A stretch of 64,000 nt of DNA from positions 2,790,001 through 2,854,000 of the forward strand of contig NZ_CP023695.1 of assembly GCF_008704395.1 (NCBI RefSeq), in the 5' to 3' direction. Below the pieces are notes generated by a model. The model saw nothing but the letters and a program-made list of their open reading frames with translations. It made no database searches and was not told the origin of the DNA. This DNA is from Streptomyces alboniger (GTDB taxonomy: Bacteria > Actinomycetota > Actinomycetes > Streptomycetales > Streptomycetaceae). The translations under genes were made by a program, and so were the position numbers. Numbering within the stretch: the stretch's first letter is position 1; each line of letters begins with the position of its first letter. Positions 47,787-58,232 of this stretch are shown here, one piece after another.

Positions 47787-49418
47787 ATGCGGCAGGCACC
47801 AGTGCTGACGAGCGCGGCTGATCCCGCGTCCGAGGCATGGCGGGCGAACGAGACGGGGCACACCGCCCTCGTCGAAGAGCTGCGGGCCAAGCTCGCGGCG
47901 GCCGCGCTCGGCGGCGGGGAGCGGGCGCGGGCCCGCCATGTGGCGCGCGGCAAGCTGCTGCCCCGGGACCGCGTGGACACGCTCCTCGACCCCGGCTCGC
48001 CCTTCCTGGAGCTGGCCCCCCTCGCGGCCGACGGGCTGTACGGCGGGGACGCCCCGGCGGCGGGTGTCATCGCCGGGATCGGCCGGGTCTCGGGCCGCGA
48101 GTGCGTGATCGTGGCCAACGACGCCACCGTCAAGGGCGGCACGTACTACCCCATGACGGTGAAGAAGCACCTGCGCGCCCAGGAGGTGGCCCTGGAGAAC
48201 CGCCTCCCGTGCCTCTACCTCGTCGACTCGGGCGGCGCCTTCCTGCCGATGCAGGACGACGTCTTCCCCGACCGCGAGCACTTCGGGCGGATCTTCTACA
48301 ACCAGGCGCGGATGTCGGGCGCCGGCATCCCGCAGATCGCGGCGGTCCTCGGCTCCTGCACGGCGGGCGGGGCGTACGTCCCCGCGATGAGCGACGAGGC
48401 GGTGATCGTGCGCGAGCAGGGCACCATTTTCCTCGGCGGCCCGCCCCTGGTGAAGGCGGCGACCGGCGAGGTCGTGACGGCCGAGGAACTGGGCGGCGGC
48501 GCGGTGCACTCGCGTACGTCCGGGGTCACCGACCACTTGGCGGAGGACGACGCGCACGCCCTGCGGATCGTGCGGACCATCGTCTCCACGCTCCCCGCGC
48601 GCGGCGAACTGCCCTGGCCGGTCCAGCCGGTGGAGGAGCCGAAGGTCGACCCCCTGGGGTTGTACGGCGCGGTGCCGACGGACTCCCGTACCCCCTATGA
48701 CGTACGCGAAGTCATCGCGCGCGTGGTCGACGGTTCCCGCTTCGCCGAGTTCAAGGCGGAGTACGGCACGACGCTGGTGACCGGCTTCGCCCACATCCAC
48801 GGCCACCCGGTCGGGATCGTCGCGAACAACGGCATCCTGTTCTCCGAGTCCGCCCAGAAGGGCGCCCACTTCATCGAGCTGTGCGACCAGCGCGGCATCC
48901 CCCTGGTCTTCCTCCAGAACATCTCGGGCTTCATGGTCGGGCGGGACTACGAGGCGGGTGGCATCGCCAAGCACGGCGCGAAGATGGTCACGGCCGTGGC
49001 CTGCACCCGCGTGCCGAAGCTGACGGTCGTCGTCGGCGGTTCGTACGGCGCGGGCAACTACTCGATGTGCGGCCGGGCCTACAGCCCCCGCTTCCTGTGG
49101 ATGTGGCCGAACGCCAAGATCTCCGTGATGGGCGGCGAGCAGGCCGCCTCCGTCCTCGCCACGGTCAAGCGCGACCAGTTGGAGGCGCGCGGCGAGCAGT
49201 GGGCCACCGAGGACGAGGAGGCCTTCAAGGCCCCGATCCGCGCGCAGTACGAGGAGCAGGGCAACGCCTACTACGCCACGGCCCGCCTCTGGGACGACGG
49301 TGTGATCGACCCCCTGGAGACCCGGCAGGTGCTGGGTCTGGCCCTGACCGCCTGCGCGGGCGCGCCCCTTCCCCAGAGGGACCCCGCAGCGCCCGGCTTC
49401 GGCGTCTTCCGGATGTGA
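47787..49418 (+). CDS. mccB: Acyl-CoA carboxylase carboxyltransferase (methylcrotonyl-CoA carboxylase beta)
   Basis: This 543-residue carboxyltransferase moves the carboxyl group from biotin to 3-methylcrotonyl-CoA. The crotonase-fold halves show [69 protein letters not shown] and [18 protein letters not shown], all typical of the MCC beta type rather than propionyl-CoA carboxylase. It is followed by the biotin subunit, HMG-CoA lyase and isovaleryl-CoA dehydrogenase, which fixes the leucine pathway. AAGGGGG lies upstream of the ATG at 47787. It is the first gene of the operon under TetR control. Confidence 0.93.
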   Translation: MRQAPVLTSAADPASEAWRANETGHTALVEELRAKLAAAALGGGERARARHVARGKLLPRDRVDTLLDPGSPFLELAPLAADGLYGGDAPAAGVIAGIGRVSGRECVIVANDATVKGGTYYPMTVKKHLRAQEVALENRLPCLYLVDSGGAFLPMQDDVFPDREHFGRIFYNQARMSGAGIPQIAAVLGSCTAGGAYVPAMSDEAVIVREQGTIFLGGPPLVKAATGEVVTAEELGGGAVHSRTSGVTDHLAEDDAHALRIVRTIVSTLPARGELPWPVQPVEEPKVDPLGLYGAVPTDSRTPYDVREVIARVVDGSRFAEFKAEYGTTLVTGFAHIHGHPVGIVANNGILFSESAQKGAHFIELCDQRGIPLVFLQNISGFMVGRDYEAGGIAKHGAKMVTAVACTRVPKLTVVVGGSYGAGNYSMCGRAYSPRFLWMWPNAKISVMGGEQAASVLATVKRDQLEARGEQWATEDEEAFKAPIRAQYEEQGNAYYATARLWDDGVIDPLETRQVLGLALTACAGAPLPQRDPAAPGFGVFRM

Positions 49419-49434
49419 CGTGAGGAACCCACTG

Positions 49435-51399
49435 ATGTTCAGCACTGTTCTGGTCGCCAACCGCGGCGAGATCGCGGTCCGCGTCATCCGCACCCTGCGG
49501 GCGCTCGGCATCCGCTCGGTGGCCGTGTTCAGCGACGCGGACGCGGACGCCCGCCACGTGCGCGAGGCGGACACGGCGGTACGGCTCGGTCCGGCGCCGG
49601 CCGCCGAGAGCTATCTGTCCGTGGAGCGCATCCTTGAGGCGGCGGCCACGTCCGGCGCCCAGGCCATCCACCCCGGCTACGGATTCCTCGCGGAGAACGC
49701 CGGCTTCGCGCAGGCCTGCGCCGATGCCGGCCTCACCTTCATCGGCCCGCCCGCCGGGGCCATCTCCCTCATGGGCGACAAGATCCGCGCCAAGGAGACG
49801 GTGAAGGCGGCCGGCGTCCCGGTCGTCCCCGGCTCCTCCGGAAGCGGCCTGACCGATGCCGAACTGGCCGCCGCGGCCCGGGAGATCGGCACCCCGGTGC
49901 TGCTCAAGCCGAGCGCGGGCGGCGGCGGCAAGGGCATGCGCCTGGTGCGGGACGAGGCCGTGCTCGCCGAGGAGATCGCGGCGGCCCGGCGCGAGGCCCG
50001 CGCCTCCTTCGGTGACGACACGCTGCTCGTGGAGCGGTGGATCGACCGCCCCCGGCACATCGAGATCCAGGTCCTCGCGGACGGCCACGGCCAGGTGATC
50101 CACCTCGGCGAGCGCGAGTGCTCCCTCCAGCGCCGCCACCAGAAGATCATCGAGGAGGCGCCCAGCGTCCTCCTGGACGAGGCCACGCGCGCGTCGATGG
50201 GCGAGGCGGCGGTCCAGGCGGCCCGCTCCTGCGGGTACACCGGAGCGGGCACGGTGGAGTTCATCGTCCCCGGCAAGGACCCCTCCTCGTACTACTTCAT
50301 GGAGATGAACACCCGCCTCCAGGTGGAGCACCCGGTCACCGAGCTGATCACGGGGCTCGACCTGGTGGAGTGGCAGCTGCGGGTCGCGGCGGGCGAGCGC
50401 CTGCCGTTCACGCAGGAGGACATCACCCTCACCGGGCACGCGGTGGAGGCCCGGATCTGCGCCGAGGACCCCGCGCGCGGTTTCCTGCCCTCGGGCGGCA
50501 CGGTCCTCTCCCTGCGCGAGCCGCAGGGCGACGGCGTGCGCACCGACTCCGGCCTGAGCGAGGGCACGGAGGTCGGCAGCCTCTACGACCCGATGCTCTC
50601 CAAGGTCATCGCGTACGGCCCCGACCGCGCCACGGCCCTGCGCAAGCTGCGCGCGGCCCTCGCCGGCACGGTCACGCTCGGCGTGCCGACGAACGCCGGG
50701 TTCCTGCGCGAGCTGCTCGCCCACCCGGCCGTGGTGGCGGGCGATTTGGACACCGGCCTCGTGGAGCGGGAGGCGGACGGCCTCGTCGCCGACGGCGTGC
50801 CGGACGAGGTGTACGAGGCGGCGGCAGCGGTGCGCGAGGCCGCGCTCGCGCCCGCGGCGGGCGGCTGGACGGACCCCTTCTCGGTGCCGAGCGGCTGGCG
50901 GCTCGGCGGGACCCCGGCGCCTCTGACGCACTGGCTGCGCGTGCCGGGGCGTGAACCGGTCGCCCACCGCCTGCGTGACACCGCCCCCGCCGTCACCCCC
51001 GACCGCGTCTCGGTCACCGTCGACGGCACCCGGCACACCTTCCACCGCGCGGGCGACTGGCTGGGCCGCGACGGCGACGCCTGGCAGGTGCGGGACCACG
51101 ACCCCGTCGAGGCGAGCCTCACGGGCGCCGCGCACGCCGGGGCCGACGCGCTCACCGCCCCTATGCCGGGCACCGTCACGGTCGTGAAGGTCTCCCCGGG
51201 CGACCGGGTGAGCGCCGGTCAGAGCCTGCTGGTGGTCGAGGCGATGAAGATGGAGCACGTCATCTCCGCCCCGCACGCCGGCACCGTCACCGAGCTGGAC
51301 GTCACCGCGGGGTCGACGGTCGCCATGGACCAGGTCCTCGCGGTGGTCCTCCCGGACGACGGGGCGGGCGACGAGGCCCGCGAGGAGGCAGGGCGATGA
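49435..51399 (+). CDS. mccA: Biotin-dependent acyl-CoA carboxylase alpha subunit (methylcrotonyl-CoA carboxylase)
   Basis: This 654-residue protein has an N-terminal biotin carboxylase ([20 protein letters not shown], the ATP-grasp loop [43 protein letters not shown]) and, after a linker domain, a C-terminal biotin carrier with VEAMKMEHV where the lysine is biotinylated. It carboxylates biotin with ATP and bicarbonate for the partner beta subunit. I chose the ATG at 49435 (GAGGAA upstream); a GTG at 49420 would add five residues. Its stop overlaps the HMG-CoA lyase start as ATGA. Confidence 0.94.
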   Translation: MFSTVLVANRGEIAVRVIRTLRALGIRSVAVFSDADADARHVREADTAVRLGPAPAAESYLSVERILEAAATSGAQAIHPGYGFLAENAGFAQACADAGLTFIGPPAGAISLMGDKIRAKETVKAAGVPVVPGSSGSGLTDAELAAAAREIGTPVLLKPSAGGGGKGMRLVRDEAVLAEEIAAARREARASFGDDTLLVERWIDRPRHIEIQVLADGHGQVIHLGERECSLQRRHQKIIEEAPSVLLDEATRASMGEAAVQAARSCGYTGAGTVEFIVPGKDPSSYYFMEMNTRLQVEHPVTELITGLDLVEWQLRVAAGERLPFTQEDITLTGHAVEARICAEDPARGFLPSGGTVLSLREPQGDGVRTDSGLSEGTEVGSLYDPMLSKVIAYGPDRATALRKLRAALAGTVTLGVPTNAGFLRELLAHPAVVAGDLDTGLVEREADGLVADGVPDEVYEAAAAVREAALAPAAGGWTDPFSVPSGWRLGGTPAPLTHWLRVPGREPVAHRLRDTAPAVTPDRVSVTVDGTRHTFHRAGDWLGRDGDAWQVRDHDPVEASLTGAAHAGADALTAPMPGTVTVVKVSPGDRVSAGQSLLVVEAMKMEHVISAPHAGTVTELDVTAGSTVAMDQVLAVVLPDDGAGDEAREEAGR

Positions 51400-52340
51400 C
51401 CCCCACCGGACTCCCCATGACCGTCCCGGACCCGGCGCTGCCGACCCGCGTCCGCGTCCACGAGGTCGGCGCGCGCGACGGCTTGCAGAACGAGCAGTCG
51501 GTCGTCCCCACGGAGATCAAGGCGGAGTTCATCCACCGCCTCGCCGACGCGGGCCTGACCACCGTCGAGGCGACCAGCTTCGTGCACCCCAAATGGGTGC
51601 CCCAACTGGCCGACGCCGAGCGGCTCTTCCCGCTCCTCGGCGACCTCCAGGGCGTGCGCCTGCCGGTCCTCGTGCCGAACGAACGCGGCCTGGAGCGGGC
51701 GCTGGCGCTCGGCGCCCACCGCGTCGCCGTCTTCGCCAGCGCCACCGAGTCCTTCGCCAAGGCCAACCTCAACCGCACGGTCGACGAGGCCCTCGCCATG
51801 TTCGAGCCGGTGGTCTCCCGCGCGCGGGAGCAGGACATGCACGTCCGCGGCTATCTCTCGATGTGCTTCGGCGACCCCTGGGAGGGCCCGGTCCCCCTCG
51901 GCCAGGTCGTCCGCGTCTGCCGCGCCCTGCTCGACATGGGGTGCGACGAGCTGAGCCTCGGCGACACCATCGGGGTGGCCACCCCGGGCCATGTCAGCGC
52001 CCTGCTCACCGCGTTGACCGAGGCGGAGGTCCCGGTCGACCGCGTCGGCGTCCACTTCCACGACACGTACGGCCAGGCGCTCGCCAACACCCTGGCCGCC
52101 CTCCGGCACGGCGTGACCACGGTCGACGCCTCCGCGGGCGGCCTCGGCGGCTGCCCTTACGCCAAGAGCGCCACCGGGAACCTCGCCACCGAAGACCTCG
52201 TGTGGATGCTGCACGGCCTCGGCATCGACACCGGGGTCGACCTCGGCCGCCTCAGCGCCACCAGCGCCTGGATGGCCGGCCACCTGGGCCGACCCAGCCC
52301 GTCCCGCACCGTCCGCGCCCTGACCCACCAGGAGCAGTGA
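51396..52340 (+). CDS. Hydroxymethylglutaryl-CoA lyase
   Basis: This 314-residue TIM-barrel lyase cleaves HMG-CoA to acetyl-CoA and acetoacetate, the last step of leucine breakdown. Marks are [21 protein letters not shown] (the metal aspartate in RDGLQNE), [19 protein letters not shown], the metal-binding [13 protein letters not shown] and the active-site [20 protein letters not shown] with the catalytic cysteine. CGAGGAGG precedes the ATG at 51396, which overlaps the carboxylase stop; an internal ATG at 51417 is possible. Confidence 0.95.
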   Translation: MTPTGLPMTVPDPALPTRVRVHEVGARDGLQNEQSVVPTEIKAEFIHRLADAGLTTVEATSFVHPKWVPQLADAERLFPLLGDLQGVRLPVLVPNERGLERALALGAHRVAVFASATESFAKANLNRTVDEALAMFEPVVSRAREQDMHVRGYLSMCFGDPWEGPVPLGQVVRVCRALLDMGCDELSLGDTIGVATPGHVSALLTALTEAEVPVDRVGVHFHDTYGQALANTLAALRHGVTTVDASAGGLGGCPYAKSATGNLATEDLVWMLHGLGIDTGVDLGRLSATSAWMAGHLGRPSPSRTVRALTHQEQ

Positions 52341-52347
52341 AGAGAAG

Positions 52348-53502
52348 ATGGACCACCGCCTGAGCCCCGAGCACGAGGAACTCCGCCGCACGGTGGAGGC
52401 GTTCGCGCACGACGTCGTCGCCCCGAAGATCGGCGACTTCTACGAGCGCCACGAGTTCCCCTACGAGATCGTCCGCGAGATGGGCCGCATGGGCCTGTTC
52501 GGTCTGCCCTTCCCCGAGGAGTACGGCGGGATGGGCGGTGACTACTTCGCGCTCGGCATCGCCCTCGAAGAGCTGGCCCGGGTCGACTCGTCCGTGGCGA
52601 TCACCCTGGAGGCGGGCGTCTCGCTCGGCGCGATGCCGCTGCACCTGTTCGGCACCGAGGAGCAGAAGCGACAGTGGCTGCCGAAGCTGTGCTCCGGTGA
52701 GGTGCTCGGCGCCTTCGGCCTGACCGAGCCGGACGGCGGCTCGGACGCGGGCGGCACCCGCACCACGGCGGTGCGGGACGGCGACGAGTGGGTCATCAAC
52801 GGCTCGAAGTGCTTCATCACCAACTCCGGTACGGACATCACAGGACTGGTCACGGTCACCGCCGTCACCGGCCGCAAGCCGGACGGCCGCCCGCTGATCT
52901 CCTCGATCATCGTGCCGTCGGGGACACCGGGCTTCACGGTCGCGGCGCCGTACTCGAAGGTGGGCTGGAACGCCTCGGACACCCGCGAGTTGTCGTTCTC
53001 CGACGTCCGCGTCCCCGCGGCGAACCTGCTGGGCGAGGAGGGCCGCGGGTACGCCCAGTTCCTGCGGATCCTGGACGAGGGCCGCGTCGCCATCTCCGCG
53101 CTCGCCACCGGGCTCGCGCAGGGCTGTGTGGACGAGTCGGTGAAGTACGCCAAGGAGCGGCACGCCTTCGGGAAGCCGATCGGGGCGAACCAGGCCATCC
53201 AGTTCAAGCTCGCCGACATGGAGACGCGGGCCCACATGGCACGCATCGGCTGGCGGGACGCGGCGTCGCGGCTGGTCGCCGGGGAGCCGTTCAAGAAGGA
53301 GGCGGCGATCGCCAAGCTCTACTCCTCGACGGTGGCCGTGGACAACGCCCGCGAGGCCACGCAGATCCACGGCGGCTACGGCTTCATGAACGAGTACCCC
53401 GTGGCCCGGATGTGGCGGGACTCCAAGATCCTGGAGATCGGCGAGGGCACCAGCGAGGTGCAGCGGATGCTCATCGCGAGGGAGCTGGGTTTCGCGGGCT
53501 GA
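52348..53502 (+). CDS. Isovaleryl-CoA dehydrogenase-like acyl-CoA dehydrogenase
   Basis: This 384-residue ACAD probably oxidises isovaleryl-CoA to 3-methylcrotonyl-CoA, the substrate of the carboxylase encoded upstream. Layout: N-terminal helices (LSPEHEELRRTVEAFAHDVV), FAD and substrate segments LGAFGLTEPDGGSDAGGTRTTA and NGSKCFITNSGTDITG, and C-terminal HAFGKPIGANQAIQFKLADM, IHGGYGFMNEYPVARMWRDS, KILEIGEGTSEVQRMLIARELG. GAAGAGAAG immediately precedes the ATG at 52348, seven bases after the lyase stop. Assignment to isovaleryl-CoA rests on operon context. Confidence 0.9.
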   Translation: MDHRLSPEHEELRRTVEAFAHDVVAPKIGDFYERHEFPYEIVREMGRMGLFGLPFPEEYGGMGGDYFALGIALEELARVDSSVAITLEAGVSLGAMPLHLFGTEEQKRQWLPKLCSGEVLGAFGLTEPDGGSDAGGTRTTAVRDGDEWVINGSKCFITNSGTDITGLVTVTAVTGRKPDGRPLISSIIVPSGTPGFTVAAPYSKVGWNASDTRELSFSDVRVPAANLLGEEGRGYAQFLRILDEGRVAISALATGLAQGCVDESVKYAKERHAFGKPIGANQAIQFKLADMETRAHMARIGWRDAASRLVAGEPFKKEAAIAKLYSSTVAVDNAREATQIHGGYGFMNEYPVARMWRDSKILEIGEGTSEVQRMLIARELGFAG

Positions 53503-53596
53503 ACTCCGGCAAGGCGTGTGACCGGGGCGGCGGGTGATGAACCGGTGAGCCCCGGAGCGTGGCGAGCGTGACACGAGGGGCCCCTGGACACCCGGT

Positions 53597-53618
53597 GAGC
53601 TTAGGCTAGCCTAAGCTC
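53597..53618. promoter_or_regulatory. Iron box upstream of desE
   Basis: A perfect 22-base palindrome, GAGCTTAGGCT joined to AGCCTAAGCTC, contains the TTAGG...CCTAA form of DmdR/IdeR iron boxes. It lies 53 bases before the desE start, so desE should be repressed when iron is plentiful. Confidence 0.9.
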
Positions 53619-53670
53619 TACTTCCGGCCAGTGGCCCCGCCACCGCACCGTCACGAAAGCAGAGACCCCT

Positions 53671-54732
53671 ATGTCCCACGCCCGCCTTTCCCAGCCCTCC
53701 CGCCGCGGCATACTCGCCGCCGGTGGCGCCCTCGGCCTCACCGCCGCCCTGGCAGCCTGCGGCAACGACAAAAAGGACGGGGACAGCAAGGGCAAGGGCG
53801 GCGCGGCCAAGTCCGGCCCCTGGAGCTTCAAGGACGACCGCGGCGAGACCGCCAAGCGTGACGCGACGCCGAAGAACATCGTCGCCTTCACCGGCGTCGC
53901 CGCCGCCCTGTTCGACTACGGCATCGAATGCAAGGGTGTTTTCGGCCCGACGAAGACCAAGGACGGCAAGCCCGACGTCCAGGCCGGCGACATGGACATC
54001 AGCAAGCTGACGATCATCGGCAACGAATGGGGTCAGTTCAAGATCGAGAAGTACGCGAGCCTCGCGCCCGACCTCCTGATCTCCACGATGTTCGACGACC
54101 AGGGCACCCTCTGGTACGTCCCGGAGGAGAGCAAGAAGAAGGTCCTCAAGCTCGGGGCCCCGAGCGTCGGCATCAGCGTCTACGACCGCCAGATGAACCA
54201 GCCGCTCCAGCGCATCCTCGCCCTCGCCGAGTCGCTCGGCGCGGACGTGAAGGCGGACAAGGTCGTCAAGGCGAAGAAGCGCTTCGAGGAGGCCTCCGAG
54301 CGGCTGCGCAAGGTCGCCAAGGCGAACAAGGACATCAAGGTCCTCGTCGGCTCCGCGAGCCAGGAGCTGCTCTACGTCTCCGGCACGAACCTCTCGGCCG
54401 ACCTGGAGTACTTCAAGGCGCTCGGCGTGAACTTCGTCGAGCCGCCGGAGAAGGCCAAGAAGGAGTCCGGCGGCTGGTTCGAGAACCTCAGCTGGGAGAA
54501 CGTGGACCAGTACCACGCGGACCTCATCATGATGGACAACCGCACCTCCGCCATCCAGCCGGCCGACCTCGACAAGTCCAAGCCCACCTGGAAGAAGCTG
54601 CCCGCGGTCAAGGCCGGACAGGTCATCCCGCGCGTCACCGAGCCCATCTTCTCGTACGCCAAGTGCGCGCCGATCCTGGAGGACCTGGCGGACGCGATCG
54701 AGAAGGCGAAGAAGCTCAAGAAGGGCGCCTGA
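53671..54732 (+). CDS. desE: Siderophore-binding lipoprotein for ferrioxamines
   Basis: This 353-residue ABC-type substrate-binding lipoprotein has a signal with an Arg-Arg pair (SQPSRRGILAAGGALGLTAA) and the lipobox LAAC (Cys near 30). The mature chain has a lysine-rich linker and then a two-lobed type III binding fold joined by a long helix (KRFEEASERLRKVAKANKDI). KNIVAFTGVAAALFDYGIECKGVFG and the terminal VTEPIFSYAKCAPILEDL fit the FhuD/FepB group. Position next to desABCD and its own iron box identify it as the desferrioxamine receptor. ATG 53671 begins the signal peptide; the ribosome site is weak. A strong terminator follows. Confidence 0.93.
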   Translation: MSHARLSQPSRRGILAAGGALGLTAALAACGNDKKDGDSKGKGGAAKSGPWSFKDDRGETAKRDATPKNIVAFTGVAAALFDYGIECKGVFGPTKTKDGKPDVQAGDMDISKLTIIGNEWGQFKIEKYASLAPDLLISTMFDDQGTLWYVPEESKKKVLKLGAPSVGISVYDRQMNQPLQRILALAESLGADVKADKVVKAKKRFEEASERLRKVAKANKDIKVLVGSASQELLYVSGTNLSADLEYFKALGVNFVEPPEKAKKESGGWFENLSWENVDQYHADLIMMDNRTSAIQPADLDKSKPTWKKLPAVKAGQVIPRVTEPIFSYAKCAPILEDLADAIEKAKKLKKGA

Positions 54733-54747
54733 CCCCCCAGTTCGACG

Positions 54748-54786
54748 GCCGCCCCTTCCACTCACGGAGGGGGCGGCTCCGTTTTT
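54748..54786 (+). terminator. desE terminator
   Basis: GCCGCCCCTTCC and GGAGGGGGCGGC form a 12-base stem (one G-U pair) around ACTCAC, followed by TCCGTTTTTG. It ends 15 bases past the desE stop and separates desE from desABCD. Confidence 0.92.
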
Positions 54787-54825
54787 GTCACTCTGTGAGA
54801 CCCCGGGGTTCAATGGGGCAGGGAC

Positions 54826-54844
54826 TTAGGTTAGGCTTACCTTA
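54826..54844. promoter_or_regulatory. Iron box upstream of desABCD
   Basis: TTAGGTTAGGCTTACCTTA is nearly identical to the DmdR/IdeR consensus (TTAGGTTAGGCTCACCTAA). It lies 77 bases before the desA start codon and gives the biosynthetic operon its own iron control. Confidence 0.95.
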
Positions 54845-54920
54845 GTTCGACCCCGCGTCTCGCTCCCCACACTCCTGTCCCCGTAGGCGCGGCCAAGTCC
54901 CCTCACCTGGAGGACAGTTC

Positions 54921-56363
54921 ATGCGCTCGCACCTGCTCAATGACACCACCGCGGAGCGGTACCGCAGCTCCGTGACCGAAGGAGTCGAGCGGGTGGCGGC
55001 CCAACTCGCCACCACCTCCCGTCCGTTCACCGGCATCTCCGTCGACGAGCTCGCGCCCCGCATCGAGGCCGTCGACCTGGAGAAGCCCCTGCACGACACC
55101 ATCGCCGCGCTCGACGAACTCGAAGAGCTGTATCTGCGCGACGCGGTGTACTTCCACCACCCCCGCTACCTCGCCCACCTCAACTGCCCGGTCGTCATAC
55201 CGGCGGTACTGGGCGAAGCGGTGATCTCCGCGATCAACTCCTCGCTCGACACCTGGGACCAGTCCGCGGGCGGCACGCTCATCGAGCGCCGCCTGATCGA
55301 CTGGACCTGTGAGCGCATCGGGCTCGGCCCGGCCGCCGACGGCGTGTTCACCAGCGGCGGCACCCAGTCCAACCTCCAGGCGCTGCTGCTCGCCCGCGAG
55401 GAGGCCAAGGAGCAGGACCCCACCCGGATGCGCATCTTCGCCTCCGAGGTCGGCCACTTCAGCGTCCAGAAGGCGGCCCGGCTGCTCGGCCTCGGTGAGG
55501 ACGCCGTCGTGGTGATCCCCACCGACCACGACAAGCGTATGCAGACCGTGGCCCTCGCCCACGAGCTGGAGCGCTGCCGGCGCGACGACCTCTCCCCCAT
55601 GGCTGTCGTCGCCACCGCGGGCACCACCGACTTCGGCTCCATCGACCCGCTCCCCGAGATCGCCGAACTGTGCGCGCAGTACGGCACCTGGATGCACGTG
55701 GACGCGGCGTACGGCTGCGGGCTGCTCGCCTCCCGCAAGAACCGGCACCTCCTGGACGGCATCGAGCGCGCCGACTCCGTCACCGTGGACTACCACAAGT
55801 CCTTCTTCCAGCCGGTGAGTTCCTCGGCCGTCCTCGTGCGCGACGGAGCGACCCTGTCCCACGCCACGTACCACGCCGAGTACCTCAACCCGCGCCGGAT
55901 GGTGCAGGAGCGCATCCCCAACCAGGTCGACAAGTCCCTCCAGACGACCCGGCGCTTCGACGCCCTCAAGCTGTGGATGACGCTGCGCGTGATGGGCGCC
56001 GACGGCATCGGCGGCCTCTTCGACGAGGTGTGCGACCTGGCCGCGGAGGGCTGGAAGCTGCTCGCCGCCGACCCCCGCTTCGACGTCGTGGTGGAGCCGC
56101 AGCTCTCCACGCTCGTCTTCCGCTACATCCCCGCCGCGATCTGCGACCCCTCCGCGATCGACCGCGCCAACCTCTACGCCCGCAAGGCCCTGTTCGCCTC
56201 CGGTGACGCGGTCGTGGCGGGCACCAAGGTGGGCGACCGCCAGTTCCTGAAGTTCACCCTGCTCAACCCCGAGACCACCACCGCCGACATCACGGCTGTC
56301 CTCGATCTGATCGCCGGCCACGCCGAGCAGTACCTGGGAGAGAACCTTGACCGCGCCTGCTGA
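54921..56363 (+). CDS. desA: Lysine decarboxylase of desferrioxamine synthesis
   Basis: This 480-residue group II PLP decarboxylase converts lysine to cadaverine, the first step to desferrioxamines. PLP marks are [51 protein letters not shown] (Asp261) and the Schiff-base lysine in [10 protein letters not shown] (Lys293). GGAGGA precedes the ATG at 54921. The end overlaps the desB start by 17 bases. The iron box upstream and the desBCD genes downstream confirm the role. Confidence 0.96.
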   Translation: MRSHLLNDTTAERYRSSVTEGVERVAAQLATTSRPFTGISVDELAPRIEAVDLEKPLHDTIAALDELEELYLRDAVYFHHPRYLAHLNCPVVIPAVLGEAVISAINSSLDTWDQSAGGTLIERRLIDWTCERIGLGPAADGVFTSGGTQSNLQALLLAREEAKEQDPTRMRIFASEVGHFSVQKAARLLGLGEDAVVVIPTDHDKRMQTVALAHELERCRRDDLSPMAVVATAGTTDFGSIDPLPEIAELCAQYGTWMHVDAAYGCGLLASRKNRHLLDGIERADSVTVDYHKSFFQPVSSSAVLVRDGATLSHATYHAEYLNPRRMVQERIPNQVDKSLQTTRRFDALKLWMTLRVMGADGIGGLFDEVCDLAAEGWKLLAADPRFDVVVEPQLSTLVFRYIPAAICDPSAIDRANLYARKALFASGDAVVAGTKVGDRQFLKFTLLNPETTTADITAVLDLIAGHAEQYLGENLDRAC

Positions 56364-57654
56364 CCCCCACCAGCCGCCCGCGCCGTACGACTTCATCGGC
56401 ATCGGCCTCGGCCCGTTCAACCTCGGCCTCGCCTGCCTGACCGAGCCGCTGGACGAGCTGAACGGCCTCTTCCTGGAGTCCAAGCCCGACTTCGAGTGGC
56501 ACTCGGGGATGTTCCTGGAGGGCGCCCACCTCCAGACCCCGTTCATGTCGGACCTGGTCACGCTGGCCGACCCGACATCGCCGTACTCCTTCCTCAACTA
56601 CCTGAAGGAATCGGGACGGCTGTACTCCTTCTACATCCGCGAGAACTTCTACCCCCTGCGGACCGAGTACAACGACTACTGCCGCTGGGCCGCCGCCCGG
56701 CTCTCCTCGATCCGCTTCAGCACGACGGTCGATGAGGTCACCTACGAGGACGACCTCTACGTCGTACGGACCACCGACGGCGACCTCTTCCGCGCCCGCC
56801 GCCTCGTCCTCGGCACCGGCACCCCGCCGCACCTGCCCGCAGCCTGCGACGGCCTGGGCGGAGACGCGATCCACAACTCCCGCTACCTCCAGAGCAAGGC
56901 GCAGCTCCAGAAGAAGGAGTCGATCACGCTCGTCGGCAGCGGCCAGTCCGCCGCCGAGATCTACTACGACCTCCTGAGCGAGATCGACGTCCACGGCTAC
57001 CGGCTCAACTGGGTGACCCGCTCCCCGCGCTTCTTCCCCCTCGAGTACACCAAGCTGACGCTGGAGATGACCTCTCCGGAGTACATCGACTACTTCCACG
57101 CGCTGCCCGAGGCGACCCGCTACCGCCTGGAGACGGCGCAGAAGGGTCTGTTCAAGGGCATCGACGGCGAGCTGATCAACGCCATCTTCGACCTGCTCTA
57201 CCAGAAGAACCTCACCGGGCCCGTCCAGACCCGGCTGCTGACCAACACCGCACTGACCGAGGCGACGTACGACAGCGAGAGCCGCACGTACACGCTGGGA
57301 CTGCGCCAGGAGGAGCAGGAGAAGGACTTCCGGCTCCGCACCCAGGGTCTGATCCTCGCCACCGGCTACCGGTACCAGGTCCCCGAGTTCCTCGCGCCGG
57401 TCCGCGACCGCATCCGCTGGGACGGCCGGGGCCGCTACGACGTGGCGCGCAACTACAGCATCGACACCACCGGGAGCGGCATCTACCTCCAGAACGCCTC
57501 GGTCCACACCCACTCGATCACCAGCCCCGACCTCGGCATGGGCGCGTACCGCAACGCGTCCATCGTCCGCGAGCTGGCCGGGCGCGAGGTCTACCCGGTC
57601 GAGAAGTCCATCGCGTTCCAGGAGTTCGCGGCCCCGGAGGGAGTCCTCATATGA
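56347..57654 (+). CDS. desB: Cadaverine N-monooxygenase
   Basis: This 435-residue FAD- and NADPH-dependent N-hydroxylase makes N-hydroxycadaverine. Marks are the FAD loop [34 protein letters not shown], the NADPH loop [16 protein letters not shown] and the late ILATGYRY motif. The only good start is a TTG at 56347, with GGGAGAG upstream, inside the end of desA; the next ATG would remove the FAD loop. The rare start and 17-base overlap suggest that its translation depends on desA. It overlaps desC as ATGA. Confidence 0.95.
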   Translation: MTAPADPHQPPAPYDFIGIGLGPFNLGLACLTEPLDELNGLFLESKPDFEWHSGMFLEGAHLQTPFMSDLVTLADPTSPYSFLNYLKESGRLYSFYIRENFYPLRTEYNDYCRWAAARLSSIRFSTTVDEVTYEDDLYVVRTTDGDLFRARRLVLGTGTPPHLPAACDGLGGDAIHNSRYLQSKAQLQKKESITLVGSGQSAAEIYYDLLSEIDVHGYRLNWVTRSPRFFPLEYTKLTLEMTSPEYIDYFHALPEATRYRLETAQKGLFKGIDGELINAIFDLLYQKNLTGPVQTRLLTNTALTEATYDSESRTYTLGLRQEEQEKDFRLRTQGLILATGYRYQVPEFLAPVRDRIRWDGRGRYDVARNYSIDTTGSGIYLQNASVHTHSITSPDLGMGAYRNASIVRELAGREVYPVEKSIAFQEFAAPEGVLI

Positions 57655-57684
57655 CCACCGATCGCGATATGACCACCGATCGCG
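57649..57684 (+). repeat. Perfect 18-bp tandem duplication at the desC start
   Basis: ATATGACCACCGATCGCG occurs twice in a row, duplicating the desB stop/desC start region and adding six in-frame codons ([11 protein letters not shown]). It creates two usable ATGs, at 57651 and 57669. Confidence 0.92.
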
Positions 57685-58232
57685 GCGCGGGCGGCGACTT
57701 CACGTTCCGCCCCCTCGATCCCCTGACCGACGCCGAGATGCTGCACGGCTGGGTCACCCACCCCAAGGCCTCCTTCTGGATGATGCAGGACGCCTCGCTG
57801 CCCGACGTCGAGCGCGAGTACATGGCGATCGCGGCCGCCGAGCACCACGACGCGTTCATCGGCCTGCACAAGGGCGTCCCCACGTTCCTGATGGAGCGGT
57901 ACGACCCCGCGCACGTCGAACTCGTCGGCCTGTACGAGCCGCTCCCCGGCGACGTCGGCATGCACTTCCTCACCGCGCCCTCCGACGTCCGCATCCCCGG
58001 CTTCACCCGCGGCGTGATCACCGCGGTGATGCGGGAGCTGTTCGCCGACCCGGCGACCGAGCGCGTCGTCGTCGAGCCGGACGTGCGCAACACGGCGGTG
58101 CACGCCCTCAACGAAGCCGTCGGATTCCGCCCCGAGCGCGTCATCCACAAGCCGGAGAAGGAAGCACTGCTGAGCTTCTGCACCCGCGAACAGTTCGAAG
58201 CAGCAGTACGTGAAAGGGAACTGGCGATATGA
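57651..58232 (+). CDS. desC: Hydroxycadaverine acyltransferase
   Basis: This 193-residue GNAT-family acyltransferase of the siderophore type (IucB/RhbD-like) transfers succinyl-CoA or acetyl-CoA to N-hydroxycadaverine. It has [55 protein letters not shown] and the GNAT core [22 protein letters not shown]. The start at ATG 57651 overlaps the desB TGA. An 18-base duplication gives an alternative start six codons later, and only one of them has the original ribosome site (GGAGGGAG, 57637-57644). Confidence 0.95.
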   Translation: MTTDRDMTTDRGAGGDFTFRPLDPLTDAEMLHGWVTHPKASFWMMQDASLPDVEREYMAIAAAEHHDAFIGLHKGVPTFLMERYDPAHVELVGLYEPLPGDVGMHFLTAPSDVRIPGFTRGVITAVMRELFADPATERVVVEPDVRNTAVHALNEAVGFRPERVIHKPEKEALLSFCTREQFEAAVRERELAI

